Source: Pseudomonas sp. | GTDB taxonomy: Bacteria > Pseudomonadota > Gammaproteobacteria > Pseudomonadales > Pseudomonadaceae | Direction: 5' to 3' | Assembly (NCBI RefSeq): GCF_030684895.1 | Contig: NZ_JAUXXP010000041.1 | Location: forward strand, 19,698-83,697 | DNA: 64,000 bases | Part shown: positions 1-13,701 of the stretch, piece by piece | Layout: every line of letters begins with the position of its first letter | Numbering within the stretch: position 1 is the first letter of the stretch | Made by a program: the position numbers and the translations under genes | The notes under the pieces: generated by a model | What the model was told of the DNA's origin: nothing | Databases searched by the model: none | Seen by the model: the letters and a program-made list of their open reading frames with translations, nothing else

Positions 1-1
1 G

Positions 2-1045
<1,044 letters not shown>

Positions 1046-1219
1046 TTGCCGGCCTGTTCTGCCGTTATACGGCGGATCAGGCTGCGCCCGCTCGACCTAT
1101 GGATGGGTTGAGTAAACAGCAAGGAAGCCTGTCTCTGTGTGTGCCGCGGCGTTTGTTGCGGTTTTCTCTAGGCCGCCCGGTTTGGGCTGCTTGGAGCTTT
1201 TATCAAAAGGAGTGGCACC

Positions 1220-2236
1220 ATGCTGGTGATGCGCCCCGCGCAAATGGCCGACCTCACTGAAGTGCAGCGTCTCGCCGCGGACAGCCCGGTTGGTGTGACT
1301 TCACTGCCGGACGACAGCGAGCGTCTGCGCGAAAAGATCGCCGCTTCGGAGGCCTCGTTTTCCGCTGAAGTCAGCTTCAACGGTGAAGAAAGCTACTTCT
1401 TCGTCCTCGAAGACACTGAGAGCGGTCGCCTGGTCGGCTGCTCCGGCATTGTCGCGTCTGCCGGCTACTCCGAGCCGTTCTACAGCTTTCGCAACGAAAC
1501 CTTTGTGCACAACTCCCGCGAGCTGAAGATCCATAACAAGATCCACGTGCTTTCGCTGTGCCACGATCTGACTGGCAATAGCCTGCTGACCAGCTTCTAC
1601 GTCGAGCGGCCGCTGGTGAACACCGCCTGGTCGGAGCTTAACTCCCGTGGCCGTTTGCTGTTTCTCGCCAACCACCCGGAGCGTTTTGCCGATGCGCTGG
1701 TGGTAGAAATTGTCGGCTACAGCGACGAGGCCGGTGATTCGCCGTTCTGGGATGCGGTGGGGCGCAACTTCTTCGACATGAACTACACCGAGGCCGAGCG
1801 CCTGTGTGGTCTGAAGAGCCGCACCTTCCTTGCCGAATTGATGCCGCATTACCCGATCTACGTGCCGCTACTGCCCGATGAGGCGCAAGAAGCCATGGGC
1901 CAGGTGCATCCACGGGCGCAGATCAGCTTTGACATCCTCATGCGCGAAGGCTTTGAGACCGACCATTACATCGACATCTTCGATGGCGGCCCGACCCTGC
2001 ACGCGCGCACCTCGGGTATCCGCTCGATTGCCCAGAGCCGCGTGGTGCCGCTGCGCATCGGCGAGCCGGTCAAAGGCGGCCGGCCGTATCTGGTGAGTAA
2101 CGGCCAGCTGCAGGATTTCCGCGCCATCGTTGTGGATCTTGATTGGGTGCCTGGCAAGCCGGTCACCCTGAGTTTGGCGGCCGCCGAGGCCCTGGGCGTC
2201 GGCGAAGGCGTCAGCGTACGCCTGGTTGCGGTTTAA
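1220..2236 (+). CDS. aruF: Arginine/ornithine N-succinyltransferase, alpha subunit
   Basis: First step of arginine succinyltransferase catabolism: transfers succinyl from succinyl-CoA to arginine (and ornithine). The product is 338 residues, the family's usual length, and starts MLVMRPAQMADLTEVQRLA with an AAAAGGAG Shine-Dalgarno about 7 bases before the ATG. The fold is AstA/GNAT-like, with a pattern shared with the next gene: NKIHVLSLCHDLTGNS near residue 110, SPFWDAVGRNFFDMNY near 175 and DIFDGGPTL near 255. It is translated 11 bases ahead of its paralogue aruG, consistent with the two subunits forming a heteromeric enzyme as described for Pseudomonas. Assignment as alpha rests on its being first in the pair. 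Confidence 0.95.
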   Translation: MLVMRPAQMADLTEVQRLAADSPVGVTSLPDDSERLREKIAASEASFSAEVSFNGEESYFFVLEDTESGRLVGCSGIVASAGYSEPFYSFRNETFVHNSRELKIHNKIHVLSLCHDLTGNSLLTSFYVERPLVNTAWSELNSRGRLLFLANHPERFADALVVEIVGYSDEAGDSPFWDAVGRNFFDMNYTEAERLCGLKSRTFLAELMPHYPIYVPLLPDEAQEAMGQVHPRAQISFDILMREGFETDHYIDIFDGGPTLHARTSGIRSIAQSRVVPLRIGEPVKGGRPYLVSNGQLQDFRAIVVDLDWVPGKPVTLSLAAAEALGVGEGVSVRLVAV

Positions 2237-2247
2237 GGAGTTAGCGC

Positions 2248-3264
2248 ATGATCGTTCGTCCCGTCCGCAGCGCCGATCTGCCGGCCCTGTTCCAGCTGGC
2301 GCGCAGTACCGGCGCAGGCCTGACTACGCTGCCCGCCAATGAGGAGCGCCTGGCGCACCGCGTTGGCTGGGCCGAGAAAACCTTCCGTGGTGAAGCCGCG
2401 CGTGCCGATGCCGACTACCTGTTCGTGCTCGAAGACGACAATGGCGAAGTGGTCGGTATCTCCGCCGTCGCTGGCGCCGTTGGTCTGCGCGAGCCCTGGT
2501 ACAACTACCGGGTCGGCCTGACCGTCAGCGCTTCGCAGGAGCTGAATATCCACCGTCAGGTGCCCACGCTGTTTCTCGCCAACGACCTGACCGGCAACTC
2601 CGAGCTGTGCTCGCTGTTTTTGCGCAGCGACCAGCGCAGTGGCCTGAATGGCCGGCTGCTGTCGAAGGCGCGCTTTCTGTTTATCGCCGAATTCCGCGAG
2701 CTGTTCGGCGACAAGGTGATCGCCGAGATGCGCGGTATGTCCGATGAACAGGGCCGTTCGCCGTTCTGGGAAAGCCTCGGTCGGCACTTCTTCAAGATGG
2801 AATTCAGTCAGGCCGATTACCTCACCGGCGTGGGCAATAAAGCTTTTATTGCCGAGCTGATGCCCAAATTCCCGCTCTATACCTGCTTCCTCTCGGAGGA
2901 TGCGCGCAACATCATCGGTCGTGTGCACCCGGACACCGAGCCGGCGTTGGCCATGCTTAAGGGCGAGGGTTTCAGTTACCAGGGCTATGTCGATATCTTT
3001 GACGCCGGCCCGGCCATCGAAGCCGAAACCGCGAAGATCCGCGCCGTGCAGGACAGTCAGGTGCTGGTGTTGGCTGTCGGTACTCCGGGTGACGACGCGC
3101 CGCGTTTCCTGATCCACAACCGCAAGCGTGAAGACTGCCGGATTACCGCAGCGCCGGCACGCCTGGCTGCCGGCACCCTGGTGGTGGATGCGCAAACCGC
3201 CAAGCGCCTGCAACTGTCGGCGGGCGATCAGGTGCGCGCCGTGACGGTTTCCGCTCGCGGTTAA
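2248..3264 (+). CDS. aruG: Arginine/ornithine N-succinyltransferase, beta subunit
   Basis: Paralogue of the preceding gene, also 338 residues, with the same AstA family landmarks: LFLANDLTGNSELCSL, SPFWESLGRHFFKMEF and DIFDAGPAIEAET. It probably arose by tandem duplication and acts with aruF to succinylate arginine from succinyl-CoA. The TAA stop of aruF forms part of the TAAGGAG ribosome-binding site here, so the two genes are tightly coupled. The gap to aruD is 92 bp and contains a short inverted GC-rich motif, but no clear terminator. Functional call is secure from family and order. Confidence 0.95.
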   Translation: MIVRPVRSADLPALFQLARSTGAGLTTLPANEERLAHRVGWAEKTFRGEAARADADYLFVLEDDNGEVVGISAVAGAVGLREPWYNYRVGLTVSASQELNIHRQVPTLFLANDLTGNSELCSLFLRSDQRSGLNGRLLSKARFLFIAEFRELFGDKVIAEMRGMSDEQGRSPFWESLGRHFFKMEFSQADYLTGVGNKAFIAELMPKFPLYTCFLSEDARNIIGRVHPDTEPALAMLKGEGFSYQGYVDIFDAGPAIEAETAKIRAVQDSQVLVLAVGTPGDDAPRFLIHNRKREDCRITAAPARLAAGTLVVDAQTAKRLQLSAGDQVRAVTVSARG

Positions 3265-3350
3265 AGGCTGCGTGCCCAAGTAGTGCGCCGCCGCTGTCTC
3301 TATTTGCCGATCCGGCGTAGGCCGGGTCTACACCTTGCTGGGAGTGATAA

Positions 3351-6181
<2,831 letters not shown>

Positions 6182-6254
6182 GTAGGGTGGGTCACGCTTT
6201 ATCGACCCACCATTACGGGCTGTGGTGGATGTAAAAAACGACATCCACCCTACG
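6182..6254. repeat. GTAGGGTGG-type palindromic repeat
   Basis: Just after the aruB stop, GTAGGGTGG...CCACC is followed by GGTGGATG...CATCCACCCTAC. Outer and inner arms are complementary, so the transcript can fold into a long hairpin. Related copies occur at 7848-7922, 31120-31169 and 36718-36789. It looks like a REP-like dispersed repeat and may help terminate or stabilise the aru mRNA; that role is inference. Confidence 0.75.
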
Positions 6255-6274
6255 CCAATACCTGTGGAGATTTT

Positions 6275-6562
6275 ATGAGCGACGCCCTGCAACTGATCCT
6301 CGAAGACACTGACGGCACCCAGCTGGAAACCTCCTGCACGCGTTTTGCCGTGATCTGGCAGGGCCAGGAAATCTGGTTCCAGCAGGTGGGCAACAACCAG
6401 CTGATGATCGGTGTGGACGTGGAGGAGGGCGCTGCCGAGTACGCCAACCTGCTGCTGCGCCCGCTGGCCACCAACCTGGTAAGCCTGGAGCTGGAGATGG
6501 AAGCGGCCGGTCTGGCGGACGAAGATGACGATCATGTGCACGGTCCTGACTGCAACCACTAA
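6275..6562 (+). CDS. Small conserved hypothetical protein between aruB and aruE
   Basis: An acidic 95-residue product beginning MSDALQLILEDTDGTQLETS and ending in an acidic/His tail DEDDDHVHGPDCNH. A GTGGAG ribosome-binding site precedes the ATG. No signal peptide or membrane segment is visible. A gene of this kind lies at the same place, between aruB and aruE, in P. aeruginosa, so the position is conserved even though the function is unknown. The tail with two His, one Cys and several Asp could bind metal (inference). Codon use matches the neighbours. Confidence 0.85.
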   Translation: MSDALQLILEDTDGTQLETSCTRFAVIWQGQEIWFQQVGNNQLMIGVDVEEGAAEYANLLLRPLATNLVSLELEMEAAGLADEDDDHVHGPDCNH

Positions 6563-6564
6563 GA

Positions 6565-6700
6565 ACCCGTTTACGATCTGCTGCGCGTCGGCCCTGCTGC
6601 GTTAAAAGCAGGCTCGGAATGCTCATTTACAGCTCGTAAACTCCGCGTCCTCGCCTGCTTTTGCCTTGCATGGCTCTAGCTCGCGAGATCGTAAAAACGC
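6565..6700. repeat. About 140-bp element with terminal inverted repeats (copy 1)
   Basis: The ends are inverted repeats: CGTTTACGATCT at the left and AGATCGTAAAAACG at the right. Internally it contains a core, TTTACAGCTCGTAAACTCCG, flanked by GCAGGCTC and CTCGCCTGCTTTTGC. The reverse complement of 43609-43747 carries the same core with different outer ends. This points to a mobile or MITE-like non-coding family. It separates the small ORF from aruE. Confidence 0.7.
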
Positions 6701-6718
6701 TCTTCTGAGGAAACGCCC

Positions 6719-7729
6719 ATGCTTGCCCTCGGCAAACTGCTTGAACTGACCCTGGCCGGCCACGAGCCTGCAGCGAAGATTCAACTGACCCCCGAGGGCA
6801 CGCGTTTGCGTTGGCTGACCGAAGGCGCGTTGGAAGTAACGCCGCCGGTGGCCAGCGACAATGGCCTGGATCTGCTGCTGTCAGCCGGCATCCATGGCAA
6901 CGAAACCGCGCCGATTGAATTGCTCGACCGCCTGTTGCAGGGCATTGCCCGCAACCAGTTGAAGCCCCGCGCACGCATTCTCTTTCTGTTCGGTAACCCC
7001 GCCGCCATGCGCAGCGGTGAGCGTTATATCGAGCAGGACATCAACCGCCTGTTCAATGGCCGCCACGATCAGCACACCGGTGCCGAAGCGCTGCGCGCCT
7101 GCGATCTGGAGCATCTGGCCGCAACCTTCTTCAACAAGCCGGATCGCACCCGTCTGCATTACGACTTACACACCGCGATCCGCGCGTCGAAGATCGAGCA
7201 GTTCGCCCTCTATCCGTTTCAGGAAGGCCGTCCACGCAGCCAGCGTGAACTGGCGCGCTTGAGCGCTGCCGGGATTGAGGCGGTGCTGCTGCACAACAAG
7301 AGTTCGATCACCTTTAGTGCCTACACCTATACCCAGCTTGGGGCGGAAGCCTTCACCTTGGAGCTGGGCAAAGCGCGGCCGTTTGGGCAGAACGAGCTGG
7401 TCAACCTGGACCTGCTCGAACTGCATCTGCAGGCGCTGATCGAGGGTCGCGAGCCCGAAGGCGCCAGCGATGATCTGGGCGAGCTCAAGCTGTTTGCCGT
7501 GGCGCGCGAGGTGATCAAGCACAGCGACGCCTTCAAGCTGCACTTGCCGGCCGATATCGAGAACTTCAGCGAACTGCCGATTGGCTACTTGCTGGCTGAA
7601 GACCTGGCTGATACCCGCTGGGTGGTGGATGAGCCAGGTGCGCGGATTATCTTCCCCAATCCCAAGGTCAAGAACGGCCTGCGCGCCGGCATCCTGATTG
7701 TTCCCGCCGAAGACGTGCAGCTGGCTTGA
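6719..7729 (+). CDS. aruE: Succinylglutamate desuccinylase
   Basis: Last AST step: cleaves N-succinylglutamate to succinate and glutamate. It is a zinc metalloenzyme of the AspA/AstE family with 336 residues. Zinc ligands are visible as GIHGNETAP (His59, Glu62) and YDLHTAIR (His151). [13 protein letters not shown] supplies the substrate-binding Arg-rich segment, and [15 protein letters not shown] holds the catalytic Glu region. A GAGGAAACGCCC leader gives a reasonable ribosome-binding site. The small ORF and a repeat element separate it from aruB, so it may have its own promoter, though none is obvious. Confidence 0.95.
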   Translation: MLALGKLLELTLAGHEPAAKIQLTPEGTRLRWLTEGALEVTPPVASDNGLDLLLSAGIHGNETAPIELLDRLLQGIARNQLKPRARILFLFGNPAAMRSGERYIEQDINRLFNGRHDQHTGAEALRACDLEHLAATFFNKPDRTRLHYDLHTAIRASKIEQFALYPFQEGRPRSQRELARLSAAGIEAVLLHNKSSITFSAYTYTQLGAEAFTLELGKARPFGQNELVNLDLLELHLQALIEGREPEGASDDLGELKLFAVAREVIKHSDAFKLHLPADIENFSELPIGYLLAEDLADTRWVVDEPGARIIFPNPKVKNGLRAGILIVPAEDVQLA

Positions 7730-7751
7730 TCCCAATGGCAAGTGCCAACGT

Positions 7752-7819
7752 GTAGCCCGGATGCAATCCGGGGCGCGGTGTTAGCCGCACAATAGTTTCC
7801 CGGATTTCATCCGGGCTAC
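7752..7819. repeat. GTAGCCCGGATG REP-like palindrome
   Basis: GTAGCCCGGATGCAATCCGGG is mirrored by CCCGGATTTCATCCGGGCTAC. Each half is itself a small hairpin and the two halves are inverted relative to each other. The same unit is at 31210-31269 and 48262-48320. It lies in the 288-bp non-coding gap after aruE and was probably spread by a REP-associated transposase. Confidence 0.8.
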
Positions 7820-7847
7820 GACGCGGCGGTTAACCCGTAGCCAGCCA

Positions 7848-7922
7848 GTAGGGTGGATGGCGCTTTATCCATCCACCAACTGATGCGCGTCAGGTGGATG
7901 AAAAAGGCGTCATCCACCCTAC
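7848..7922. repeat. GTAGGGTGG-type palindromic repeat
   Basis: GTAGGGTGGATGGCGCTTT...CATCCACCCTAC forms a long imperfect hairpin with an inner ATCCATCCACC/GGTGGATG pair. It is the second repeat in the aruE-ltaE gap and the same family as 6182-6254. The rest of the gap shows only AT-poor sequence and no gene. Confidence 0.75.
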
Positions 7923-8017
7923 ACAGCTGTCCTGCGTTTTCTTGCCTGATCTGTACCTTGTTTGCCTACGTGGCGCGCTTTAGCATCGGGCTTTAGCCCC
8001 ACTAAGGACTGCCCGCC

Positions 8018-9022
8018 ATGCCCGTTATCGACCTGCGCAGCGACACCGTCACTCAGCCGACTCCAGGCATGCGCGACGCCATGCAAGCCGCCGAACTGGG
8101 CGATGACGTGTATGGCGAAGACCCTACGGTGAACAGTCTGGAGCAGTACCTGGCGGCCGAGCTAGGCTTCGAGGCGGCGCTGTTCGTACCCACTGGCACC
8201 ATGAGCAACCTGCTCGGGCTAATGGCCCATTGCGCGCGGGGCGATGAATACATTGTTGGCCAGCAGGCGCATACCTATAAATACGAAGGCGGCGGTGCGG
8301 CGGTGCTTGGCTCGATCCAGCCGCAGCCGATCGAGGGCGAAGCTGATGGTTCGCTGGACCTGGCCAAGGTCGAGGCGGCGATCAAGCAGGATGATTTCCA
8401 CTTCGCCCGCACCCGCCTGCTGGCGCTGGAAAACACCATGCAGGGCAAGGTGCTGTCGCAGGCCTACCTGCAGGCGGCGCGCGAGCTGACCACGCGTCGC
8501 GGCTTGGCCCTGCATCTGGACGGCGCGCGGTTGTATAACGCAGCAGTCAAACTGGGCGTGCCGGCGCGGGAGATAACCCAGTACTTCGATTCGGTGTCGG
8601 TGTGCCTGTCCAAAGGCCTCGGCGCGCCGATTGGCTCGGTGTTGTGCGGCTCAGCCGAGCTGATCGGCAGGGCGCGCCGTTTGCGCAAGATGGTCGGCGG
8701 CGGCATGCGCCAGGCCGGCATGCTGGCTGCGGCTGGTTTGTATGCCTTGCAGCATCAAGTGGCACGCCTGGCCGAGGATCACGCCAACGCCGAGCGCCTG
8801 GCTGCCGGCCTGCGCGAGCTGGGTTATGCGGTGGAGTCGGTGCAGACCAATATGGTCTACGCCCAGGTCGGCGAGCAGGCCGGCGCGCTGAAGGCCTTCT
8901 GCGCCGAGCGCGGGATCAAGCTCACTGCGGCGCCACGGCTGCGTATGGTCACTCACCTGGATATTTCCTCTGAAGATATCGATCAGGTAGTGGCGGCTTT
9001 TGCCGATTTTCGTTCGAGATGA
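8018..9022 (+). CDS. ltaE: Low-specificity L-threonine aldolase
   Basis: PLP-dependent beta-eliminating lyase-family enzyme that cleaves threonine/allo-threonine to glycine and acetaldehyde. The product is 334 residues and starts [19 protein letters not shown], a hallmark N terminus. Visible motifs are [36 protein letters not shown] (PLP-ring Asp) and [14 protein letters not shown], containing the Schiff-base Lys. It stands alone between repeats and alaS, with its own upstream region. Whether it acts mainly on threonine, allo-threonine or beta-hydroxy amino acids cannot be read from sequence. Confidence 0.92.
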   Translation: MPVIDLRSDTVTQPTPGMRDAMQAAELGDDVYGEDPTVNSLEQYLAAELGFEAALFVPTGTMSNLLGLMAHCARGDEYIVGQQAHTYKYEGGGAAVLGSIQPQPIEGEADGSLDLAKVEAAIKQDDFHFARTRLLALENTMQGKVLSQAYLQAARELTTRRGLALHLDGARLYNAAVKLGVPAREITQYFDSVSVCLSKGLGAPIGSVLCGSAELIGRARRLRKMVGGGMRQAGMLAAAGLYALQHQVARLAEDHANAERLAAGLRELGYAVESVQTNMVYAQVGEQAGALKAFCAERGIKLTAAPRLRMVTHLDISSEDIDQVVAAFADFRSR

Positions 9023-9144
9023 ATCTATAGAGGGCAGCTAATAGCTGTTATCTATCAATAAAGGCACTAGCCCCCTAGCGCAGGCCCGATATAATGCGGC
9101 CCTTTGCCGGCTTTGTCGTGGCCGCTGGTTTTTGGAAGATTCCT

Positions 9145-11769
9145 ATGAAAAGCGCAGAAATCCGTGAAGCCTTCCTCAGCTTCTTCGAACAGAAGGGGCA
9201 CACCCGTGTCGCCTCCAGCTCTCTGATTCCGGGCAATGACCCGACCCTGCTGTTCACCAACGCGGGGATGAACCAGTTCAAGGATTGCTTCCTCGGCCTG
9301 GAAAAGCGCGCCTACACCCGCGCCGCCACCAGCCAGAAGTGCGTGCGTGCCGGCGGCAAGCACAACGACCTGGAAAACGTCGGTTACACCGCACGTCACC
9401 ACACCTTCTTCGAAATGCTCGGCAACTTCAGCTTTGGCGACTATTTCAAGCGCGACGCCATTCACTTCGCCTGGGAGTTCCTCACAGGCGACAAGTGGCT
9501 GAACCTGCCCAAGGAAAAGCTCTGGGTCACTGTATACGCCACTGATGACGAGGCCTACGACATCTGGACCAAGGAAGTCGGCGTTCCTGTCGAGCGCATG
9601 ATCCGCATCGGCGACAACAAAGGCGCGCCGTATGCGTCCGACAACTTCTGGACCATGGGCGATACCGGTCCGTGCGGTCCGTGCACCGAGATTTTCTTCG
9701 ACCACGGCGAGCACATCTGGGGTGGCCCGCCGGGCTCGCCAGAAGAAGATGGCGATCGTTACATCGAGATCTGGAACAACGTGTTTATGCAGTTCAACCG
9801 CACTGCCGATGGTGTGCTGCACCCGCTGCCGGCGCCGAGTGTGGACACCGGCATGGGGCTGGAGCGCGTCAGTGCAGTGTTGCAGCACGTCAACTCGAAC
9901 TACGAGATCGACCTGTTCCAGAGCCTGCTCAATGCGGCGGCCAAGGCCATCGGTTGTGCCAACGAAGCTCAGGCTTCGCTGAAAGTGGTGGCCGACCACA
10001 TCCGCTCCTGCGGCTTCCTGATCGCCGACGGCGTGACCCCGTCCAACGAAGGCCGTGGCTACGTGCTGCGCCGCATCATCCGTCGCGCCTGCCGTCATGG
10101 TAACAAGCTGGGCGCCAAGGGCAGCTTCTTCTACCAGATCGTTGCCGCGCTGGTGGCCGAGATGGGCGGTGCCTTCCCAGAGCTGAAGCAGCAGCAGGCG
10201 CATATTGAGCGCGTGCTGAAAACCGAAGAAGAGCAGTTCGCCAAGACCCTCGAGCAGGGTCTGAAGATTCTTGAGCAGGATCTGGCTGAGCTCAAAGGCA
10301 CGGTGATTCCGGGTGAGGTGATCTTCAAACTGTATGACACCTTCGGCTTCCCCATGGACCTCACCGGCGACATCGCCCGTGAGCGTGAGCTGACCCTGGA
10401 TGAAGAAGGCTTCGAGCGCGAAATGCAGGCGCAGCGCGAGCGTGCCCGTTCTGCCAGCGCCTTCGGCATGGACTACAACGCGCTGGTTAAGGTCGATAGC
10501 GACACTGCGTTCCTCGGCTACCAGGGCACTAGCGGCAGCGGCAAGATCATTGCGCTGTTCAAGGCCGGTCAGGCCGTCGACAGTCTGGGCGAAGGCGAGG
10601 AGGGTGTAGTTGTCCTCGATCAGACGCCGTTCTACGCCGAATCCGGTGGCCAGGTTGGTGACTGCGGCTTCCTTGAAGGTGCTGGCGTGCGTTTCGACGT
10701 GCGTGATACCACCAAGGCTGGCGGCGCGTTTCTGCACCACGGCGTCGCGGTCAAAGGCGGTTTGAGCGTCGGCACCTCGGTCAAGGCCGAAGTGGATGCC
10801 AGTGTGCGTCAGGCTACTGCGCTCAATCACTCGGCGACTCACTTGCTGCACGCCGCCCTGCGCCGGGTACTGGGCGAGCACGTGACGCAGAAAGGCTCGT
10901 TGGTCGACAGTCAGCGCCTGCGCTTTGACTTCAGCCACTTTGAGGCGATCACGCCTGCGCAGCTGAAAGAGCTGGAAACCATCGTTAACCGTGAAGTGCG
11001 CGGCAACAGCGACGTGGAAACCCTGGAAACCGATATCGAAACCGCCAAGGCCAAAGGTGCCATGGCGCTGTTCGGTGAGAAGTATGGTGATCAGGTGCGG
11101 GTGTTGAGCATGGGCGGCGACTTCTCTGTCGAGCTGTGCGGCGGTACCCACGTCAAACGCACTGGCGATATTGGCCTGTTCAAGATCACCAGCGAAAGCG
11201 GCGTGGCCGCAGGCGTGCGGCGTATTGAAGCAGTCACTGGCGCTGCAGCCTTTGCTTACCTGAATGGCGCGGAAGAGCAGCTGAAAGAAGCGGCGGCGCT
11301 GGTCAAGGGCAGCCGTGACAACCTGCTGGATAAGCTCGCCGGTGTGCTGGAGCGCAACCGTCAGCTGGAAAAAGAGCTGGAGCAACTCAAGGCCAAGGCT
11401 GCCAGTGCGGCAGGTAATGACCTGGCGGGTTCGGCTGTCGACGTCAAAGGCATTAAGGTTCTGACGGCGCGACTCGATGGCCTGGACGGCAAGGCATTGC
11501 TGGCGATGGTCGATCAGTTGAAGAACAAGCTCGGCAGCGCGGTGATCCTGCTCGGCGGCGTGCAGGACGACAAGGTCGTGCTGGTGGCCGGTGTGACCCA
11601 GGATCTGACCGCCAAGCTGAAGGCTGGCGAGCTGATGAAGCAAGCTGCCGCGGCAGTCGGCGGCAAGGGCGGCGGTCGTCCAGACATGGCGCAGGGCGGC
11701 GGTGTCGATGCTGCGGCGCTGGATGGTGCGCTGGCGTTGGCCGTGGCTTTCGCCGAGCAGGGGCTGTAA
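9145..11769 (+). CDS. alaS: Alanyl-tRNA synthetase
   Basis: Class-II aminoacyl-tRNA synthetase charging tRNA-Ala. The frame extends 17 codons further upstream, but ATG 9145 (GGAAG nearby) gives [19 protein letters not shown] and 874 residues, the expected Pseudomonas length. The catalytic core has [11 protein letters not shown] and the class-II segment around [16 protein letters not shown]. The editing domain shows the zinc motif [12 protein letters not shown] near residue 560 and [13 protein letters not shown] near 665. A C-terminal coiled coil ([15 protein letters not shown]) and a Gly-rich C-Ala/DHHA1 domain ([15 protein letters not shown]) follow. A long antisense frame is a codon-bias shadow. 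Confidence 0.98.
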   Translation: MKSAEIREAFLSFFEQKGHTRVASSSLIPGNDPTLLFTNAGMNQFKDCFLGLEKRAYTRAATSQKCVRAGGKHNDLENVGYTARHHTFFEMLGNFSFGDYFKRDAIHFAWEFLTGDKWLNLPKEKLWVTVYATDDEAYDIWTKEVGVPVERMIRIGDNKGAPYASDNFWTMGDTGPCGPCTEIFFDHGEHIWGGPPGSPEEDGDRYIEIWNNVFMQFNRTADGVLHPLPAPSVDTGMGLERVSAVLQHVNSNYEIDLFQSLLNAAAKAIGCANEAQASLKVVADHIRSCGFLIADGVTPSNEGRGYVLRRIIRRACRHGNKLGAKGSFFYQIVAALVAEMGGAFPELKQQQAHIERVLKTEEEQFAKTLEQGLKILEQDLAELKGTVIPGEVIFKLYDTFGFPMDLTGDIARERELTLDEEGFEREMQAQRERARSASAFGMDYNALVKVDSDTAFLGYQGTSGSGKIIALFKAGQAVDSLGEGEEGVVVLDQTPFYAESGGQVGDCGFLEGAGVRFDVRDTTKAGGAFLHHGVAVKGGLSVGTSVKAEVDASVRQATALNHSATHLLHAALRRVLGEHVTQKGSLVDSQRLRFDFSHFEAITPAQLKELETIVNREVRGNSDVETLETDIETAKAKGAMALFGEKYGDQVRVLSMGGDFSVELCGGTHVKRTGDIGLFKITSESGVAAGVRRIEAVTGAAAFAYLNGAEEQLKEAAALVKGSRDNLLDKLAGVLERNRQLEKELEQLKAKAASAAGNDLAGSAVDVKGIKVLTARLDGLDGKALLAMVDQLKNKLGSAVILLGGVQDDKVVLVAGVTQDLTAKLKAGELMKQAAAAVGGKGGGRPDMAQGGGVDAAALDGALALAVAFAEQGL

Positions 11770-11883
11770 ACGCCTGATTCCCCGGATCTACAGCCCAAGG
11801 CCCGGTATACGCCCGGCGGGCCTTGGCAGGGTATTGAGTTATCTGTTTAATGGGCGCCCTTCACGGGCTGAGGCGGCTTTGAA

Positions 11884-13122
11884 ATGGCTTTGATCGTACA
11901 GAAATTTGGCGGCACCTCCGTCGGCACTGTTGAGCGTATTCAGCAGGTGGCCGCGAAGGTGAAGAAATTCCGCGAAAACGGCGATGACATTGTGGTTGTG
12001 GTTTCCGCCATGAGCGGTGAAACCAATCGCCTGATCGATCTGGCCAAACAGGTCAGTGATGGTCAGCCGGTACCGCGTGAGCTCGACGTGATGGTCTCGA
12101 CTGGTGAGCAGGTGACGATTGCCCTGCTGGCCATGGCGCTGATCAAGATTGGCGTGCCGGCGGTGTCCTATACCGGCAACCAGGTGCGCATCCTGACTGA
12201 CAGCGCGCACAACAAAGCGCGCATCCTGCAAATTGATGATCAGAAACTGCGTGCCGACCTCAAGGCCGGTCGTGTGGTGGTGGTCGCGGGTTTCCAGGGT
12301 GTCGATGAGCACGGCAATATCACCACGCTTGGGCGCGGCGGCTCTGACACCACCGGTGTGGCGCTGGCTGCTGCGCTAAAGGCTGACGAGTGCCAGATTT
12401 ACACCGACGTTGATGGTGTCTACACCACCGATCCGCGTGTAGTGCCGCAGGCTCAGCGTCTGGAAAAGATTACCTTTGAAGAGATGCTGGAAATGGCCAG
12501 CCTCGGTTCCAAGGTGCTGCAGATTCGTTCGGTGGAATTCGCCGGCAAGTACAACGTCCCGCTGCGCGTGCTGCACAGCTTCCAAGAGGGGCCGGGCACC
12601 CTCATTACCCTTGATGAAGAGGAATCCATGGAACAGCCGATCATCTCCGGCATCGCTTTCAACCGCGACGAAGCCAAGCTGACCATCCGTGGCGTACCGG
12701 ACATCCCGGGCGTGGCGTTCAAAATTCTCGGCCCGATCAGTGCTGCGAACATCGAAGTGGACATGATCGTGCAGAATGTTGCGCACGATAACACCACCGA
12801 TTTCACCTTCACCGTGCACCGCAATGACTACACCGCGGCGCAGCAGGTGCTGGAAAACACCGCCCGTGAACTGGGTGCGCGTGAAGTGATTGGCGACACC
12901 AAGATTGCCAAGGTGTCGATCGTCGGCGTCGGTATGCGTTCCCACGCCGGTGTTGCCAGTCGCATGTTTGAAGCGCTGGCCAAGGAAAACATCAATATCC
13001 AGATGATCTCCACCTCGGAGATCAAAGTCTCTGTGGTAATCGAGGAGAAATATCTGGAGTTGGCGGTGCGCGCCCTGCACACTGCTTTTGAACTGGATGC
13101 CCCGGCCCGTCAGGGCGACTGA
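11884..13122 (+). CDS. lysC: Aspartate kinase, with a possible internal start for a regulatory-only subunit
   Basis: Phosphorylates aspartate, the first step to lysine, threonine, methionine and diaminopimelate. The product has 412 residues. The kinase domain starts MALIVQKFGGTSVGT and includes TLGRGGSDTTGVALAAAL and YTDVDGVYTTDPR. Two ACT domains follow from about residue 260 and would carry lysine/threonine feedback control. Met249 at 12628 is preceded by GAAGAGGA at a good distance, so in-frame internal initiation could yield a separate beta (ACT-only) subunit, as known for B. subtilis and Corynebacterium aspartokinases; that is inference here. It lies 114 bp after alaS, across a GC hairpin at 11793-11825. 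Confidence 0.97.
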   Translation: MALIVQKFGGTSVGTVERIQQVAAKVKKFRENGDDIVVVVSAMSGETNRLIDLAKQVSDGQPVPRELDVMVSTGEQVTIALLAMALIKIGVPAVSYTGNQVRILTDSAHNKARILQIDDQKLRADLKAGRVVVVAGFQGVDEHGNITTLGRGGSDTTGVALAAALKADECQIYTDVDGVYTTDPRVVPQAQRLEKITFEEMLEMASLGSKVLQIRSVEFAGKYNVPLRVLHSFQEGPGTLITLDEEESMEQPIISGIAFNRDEAKLTIRGVPDIPGVAFKILGPISAANIEVDMIVQNVAHDNTTDFTFTVHRNDYTAAQQVLENTARELGAREVIGDTKIAKVSIVGVGMRSHAGVASRMFEALAKENINIQMISTSEIKVSVVIEEKYLELAVRALHTAFELDAPARQGD

Positions 13123-13133
13123 GGCATTATCCG

Positions 13134-13165
13134 AAAGGCGCGGTTTATCCCGCGCCTTTTGTCTT
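13134..13165 (+). terminator. Rho-independent terminator after lysC
   Basis: AAAGGCGCGG, a short loop and CCGCGCCTTTT followed by a T-rich tail form a strong stem 11 bases after the lysC stop. Confidence 0.85.
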
Positions 13166-13310
13166 TTTGGTTGGCATGAGCAGGAACTTTCTTTCTGCTC
13201 ACACTGGTCAATACTTGGGTGAAGGCTCTGCTTGAGATGTTCGGGGCTGCCACCGTTTTCTTTTTTGCAGACTGCTGTTGTCCTGAACTGAAATCCGTAA
13301 GGAGAAAGGA

Positions 13311-13496
13311 ATGCTGATTCTGACTCGCCGGGTCGGAGAGACCCTGATGGTGGGTGACGAAGTCACTGTCACCGTGTTGGGCGTTAAAGGTAATCAGGTG
13401 CGCATTGGCGTTAACGCGCCGAAAGAGGTTGCCGTGCACCGCGAAGAAATTTACCAGCGCATCCAGAAAGAGAAAGGCGAAGAACCAAGCCACTAA
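13311..13496 (+). CDS. csrA: Carbon storage regulator CsrA/RsmA
   Basis: Small RNA-binding post-transcriptional regulator (rsmA in Pseudomonas) that binds GGA motifs in mRNA leaders and is sequestered by Rsm small RNAs. The 61-residue product starts [20 protein letters not shown] and includes [25 protein letters not shown], the canonical CsrA beta-strand core with the [10 protein letters not shown] segment. A very strong AAGGAGAAAGGA ribosome-binding site precedes the ATG. Position downstream of lysC and just before tRNA-Ser is the conserved Pseudomonas arrangement. The 188-bp gap upstream carries the lysC terminator and probably its promoters. Confidence 0.98.
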   Translation: MLILTRRVGETLMVGDEVTVTVLGVKGNQVRIGVNAPKEVAVHREEIYQRIQKEKGEEPSH

Positions 13497-13558
13497 TTTT
13501 TATCGAAATTTTGGCTTTGCAAACGGGGAAAACATGGTTATCATGCGCCCCGTGTTGC

Positions 13559-13649
13559 GGAGAGGTGGCCGAGTGGCCGAAGGCGCTCCCCTGCTAAGGG
13601 AGTACATCTCAAAAGGGTGTCGGGGGTTCGAATCCCCCCTTCTCCGCCA
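13559..13649 (+). tRNA. tRNA-Ser(GCT)
   Basis: Ninety-one bases with a GGAGAGG acceptor arm paired to CTTCTCC, an encoded CCA end, a long variable arm (class II tRNA) and anticodon GCT in CCTGCTAAGGG. GGTTCGAATCC gives the T loop. Confidence 0.97.
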
Positions 13650-13701
13650 TTATTTAGTGCTGTAGGCGTTGATTTAGAAGTCTACAGTGCAAGTGTTACA
13701 T

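Noticed and set aside
9094..9144. Longer N terminus of AlaS from the GTG/ATG at 9094
   Set aside because: The start at 9145 has GGAAG upstream and the expected [11 protein letters not shown] terminus and length.
9067..11643. Open frame of 858 codons on the minus strand opposite alaS
   Set aside because: It mirrors the codon bias of alaS on the other strand and has no start signal or recognisable domain. The same applies to 33888-36569 opposite the oxidoreductase and leucine dehydrogenase, to 3300-4844 opposite aruD and to 16590-18890 opposite oadA.
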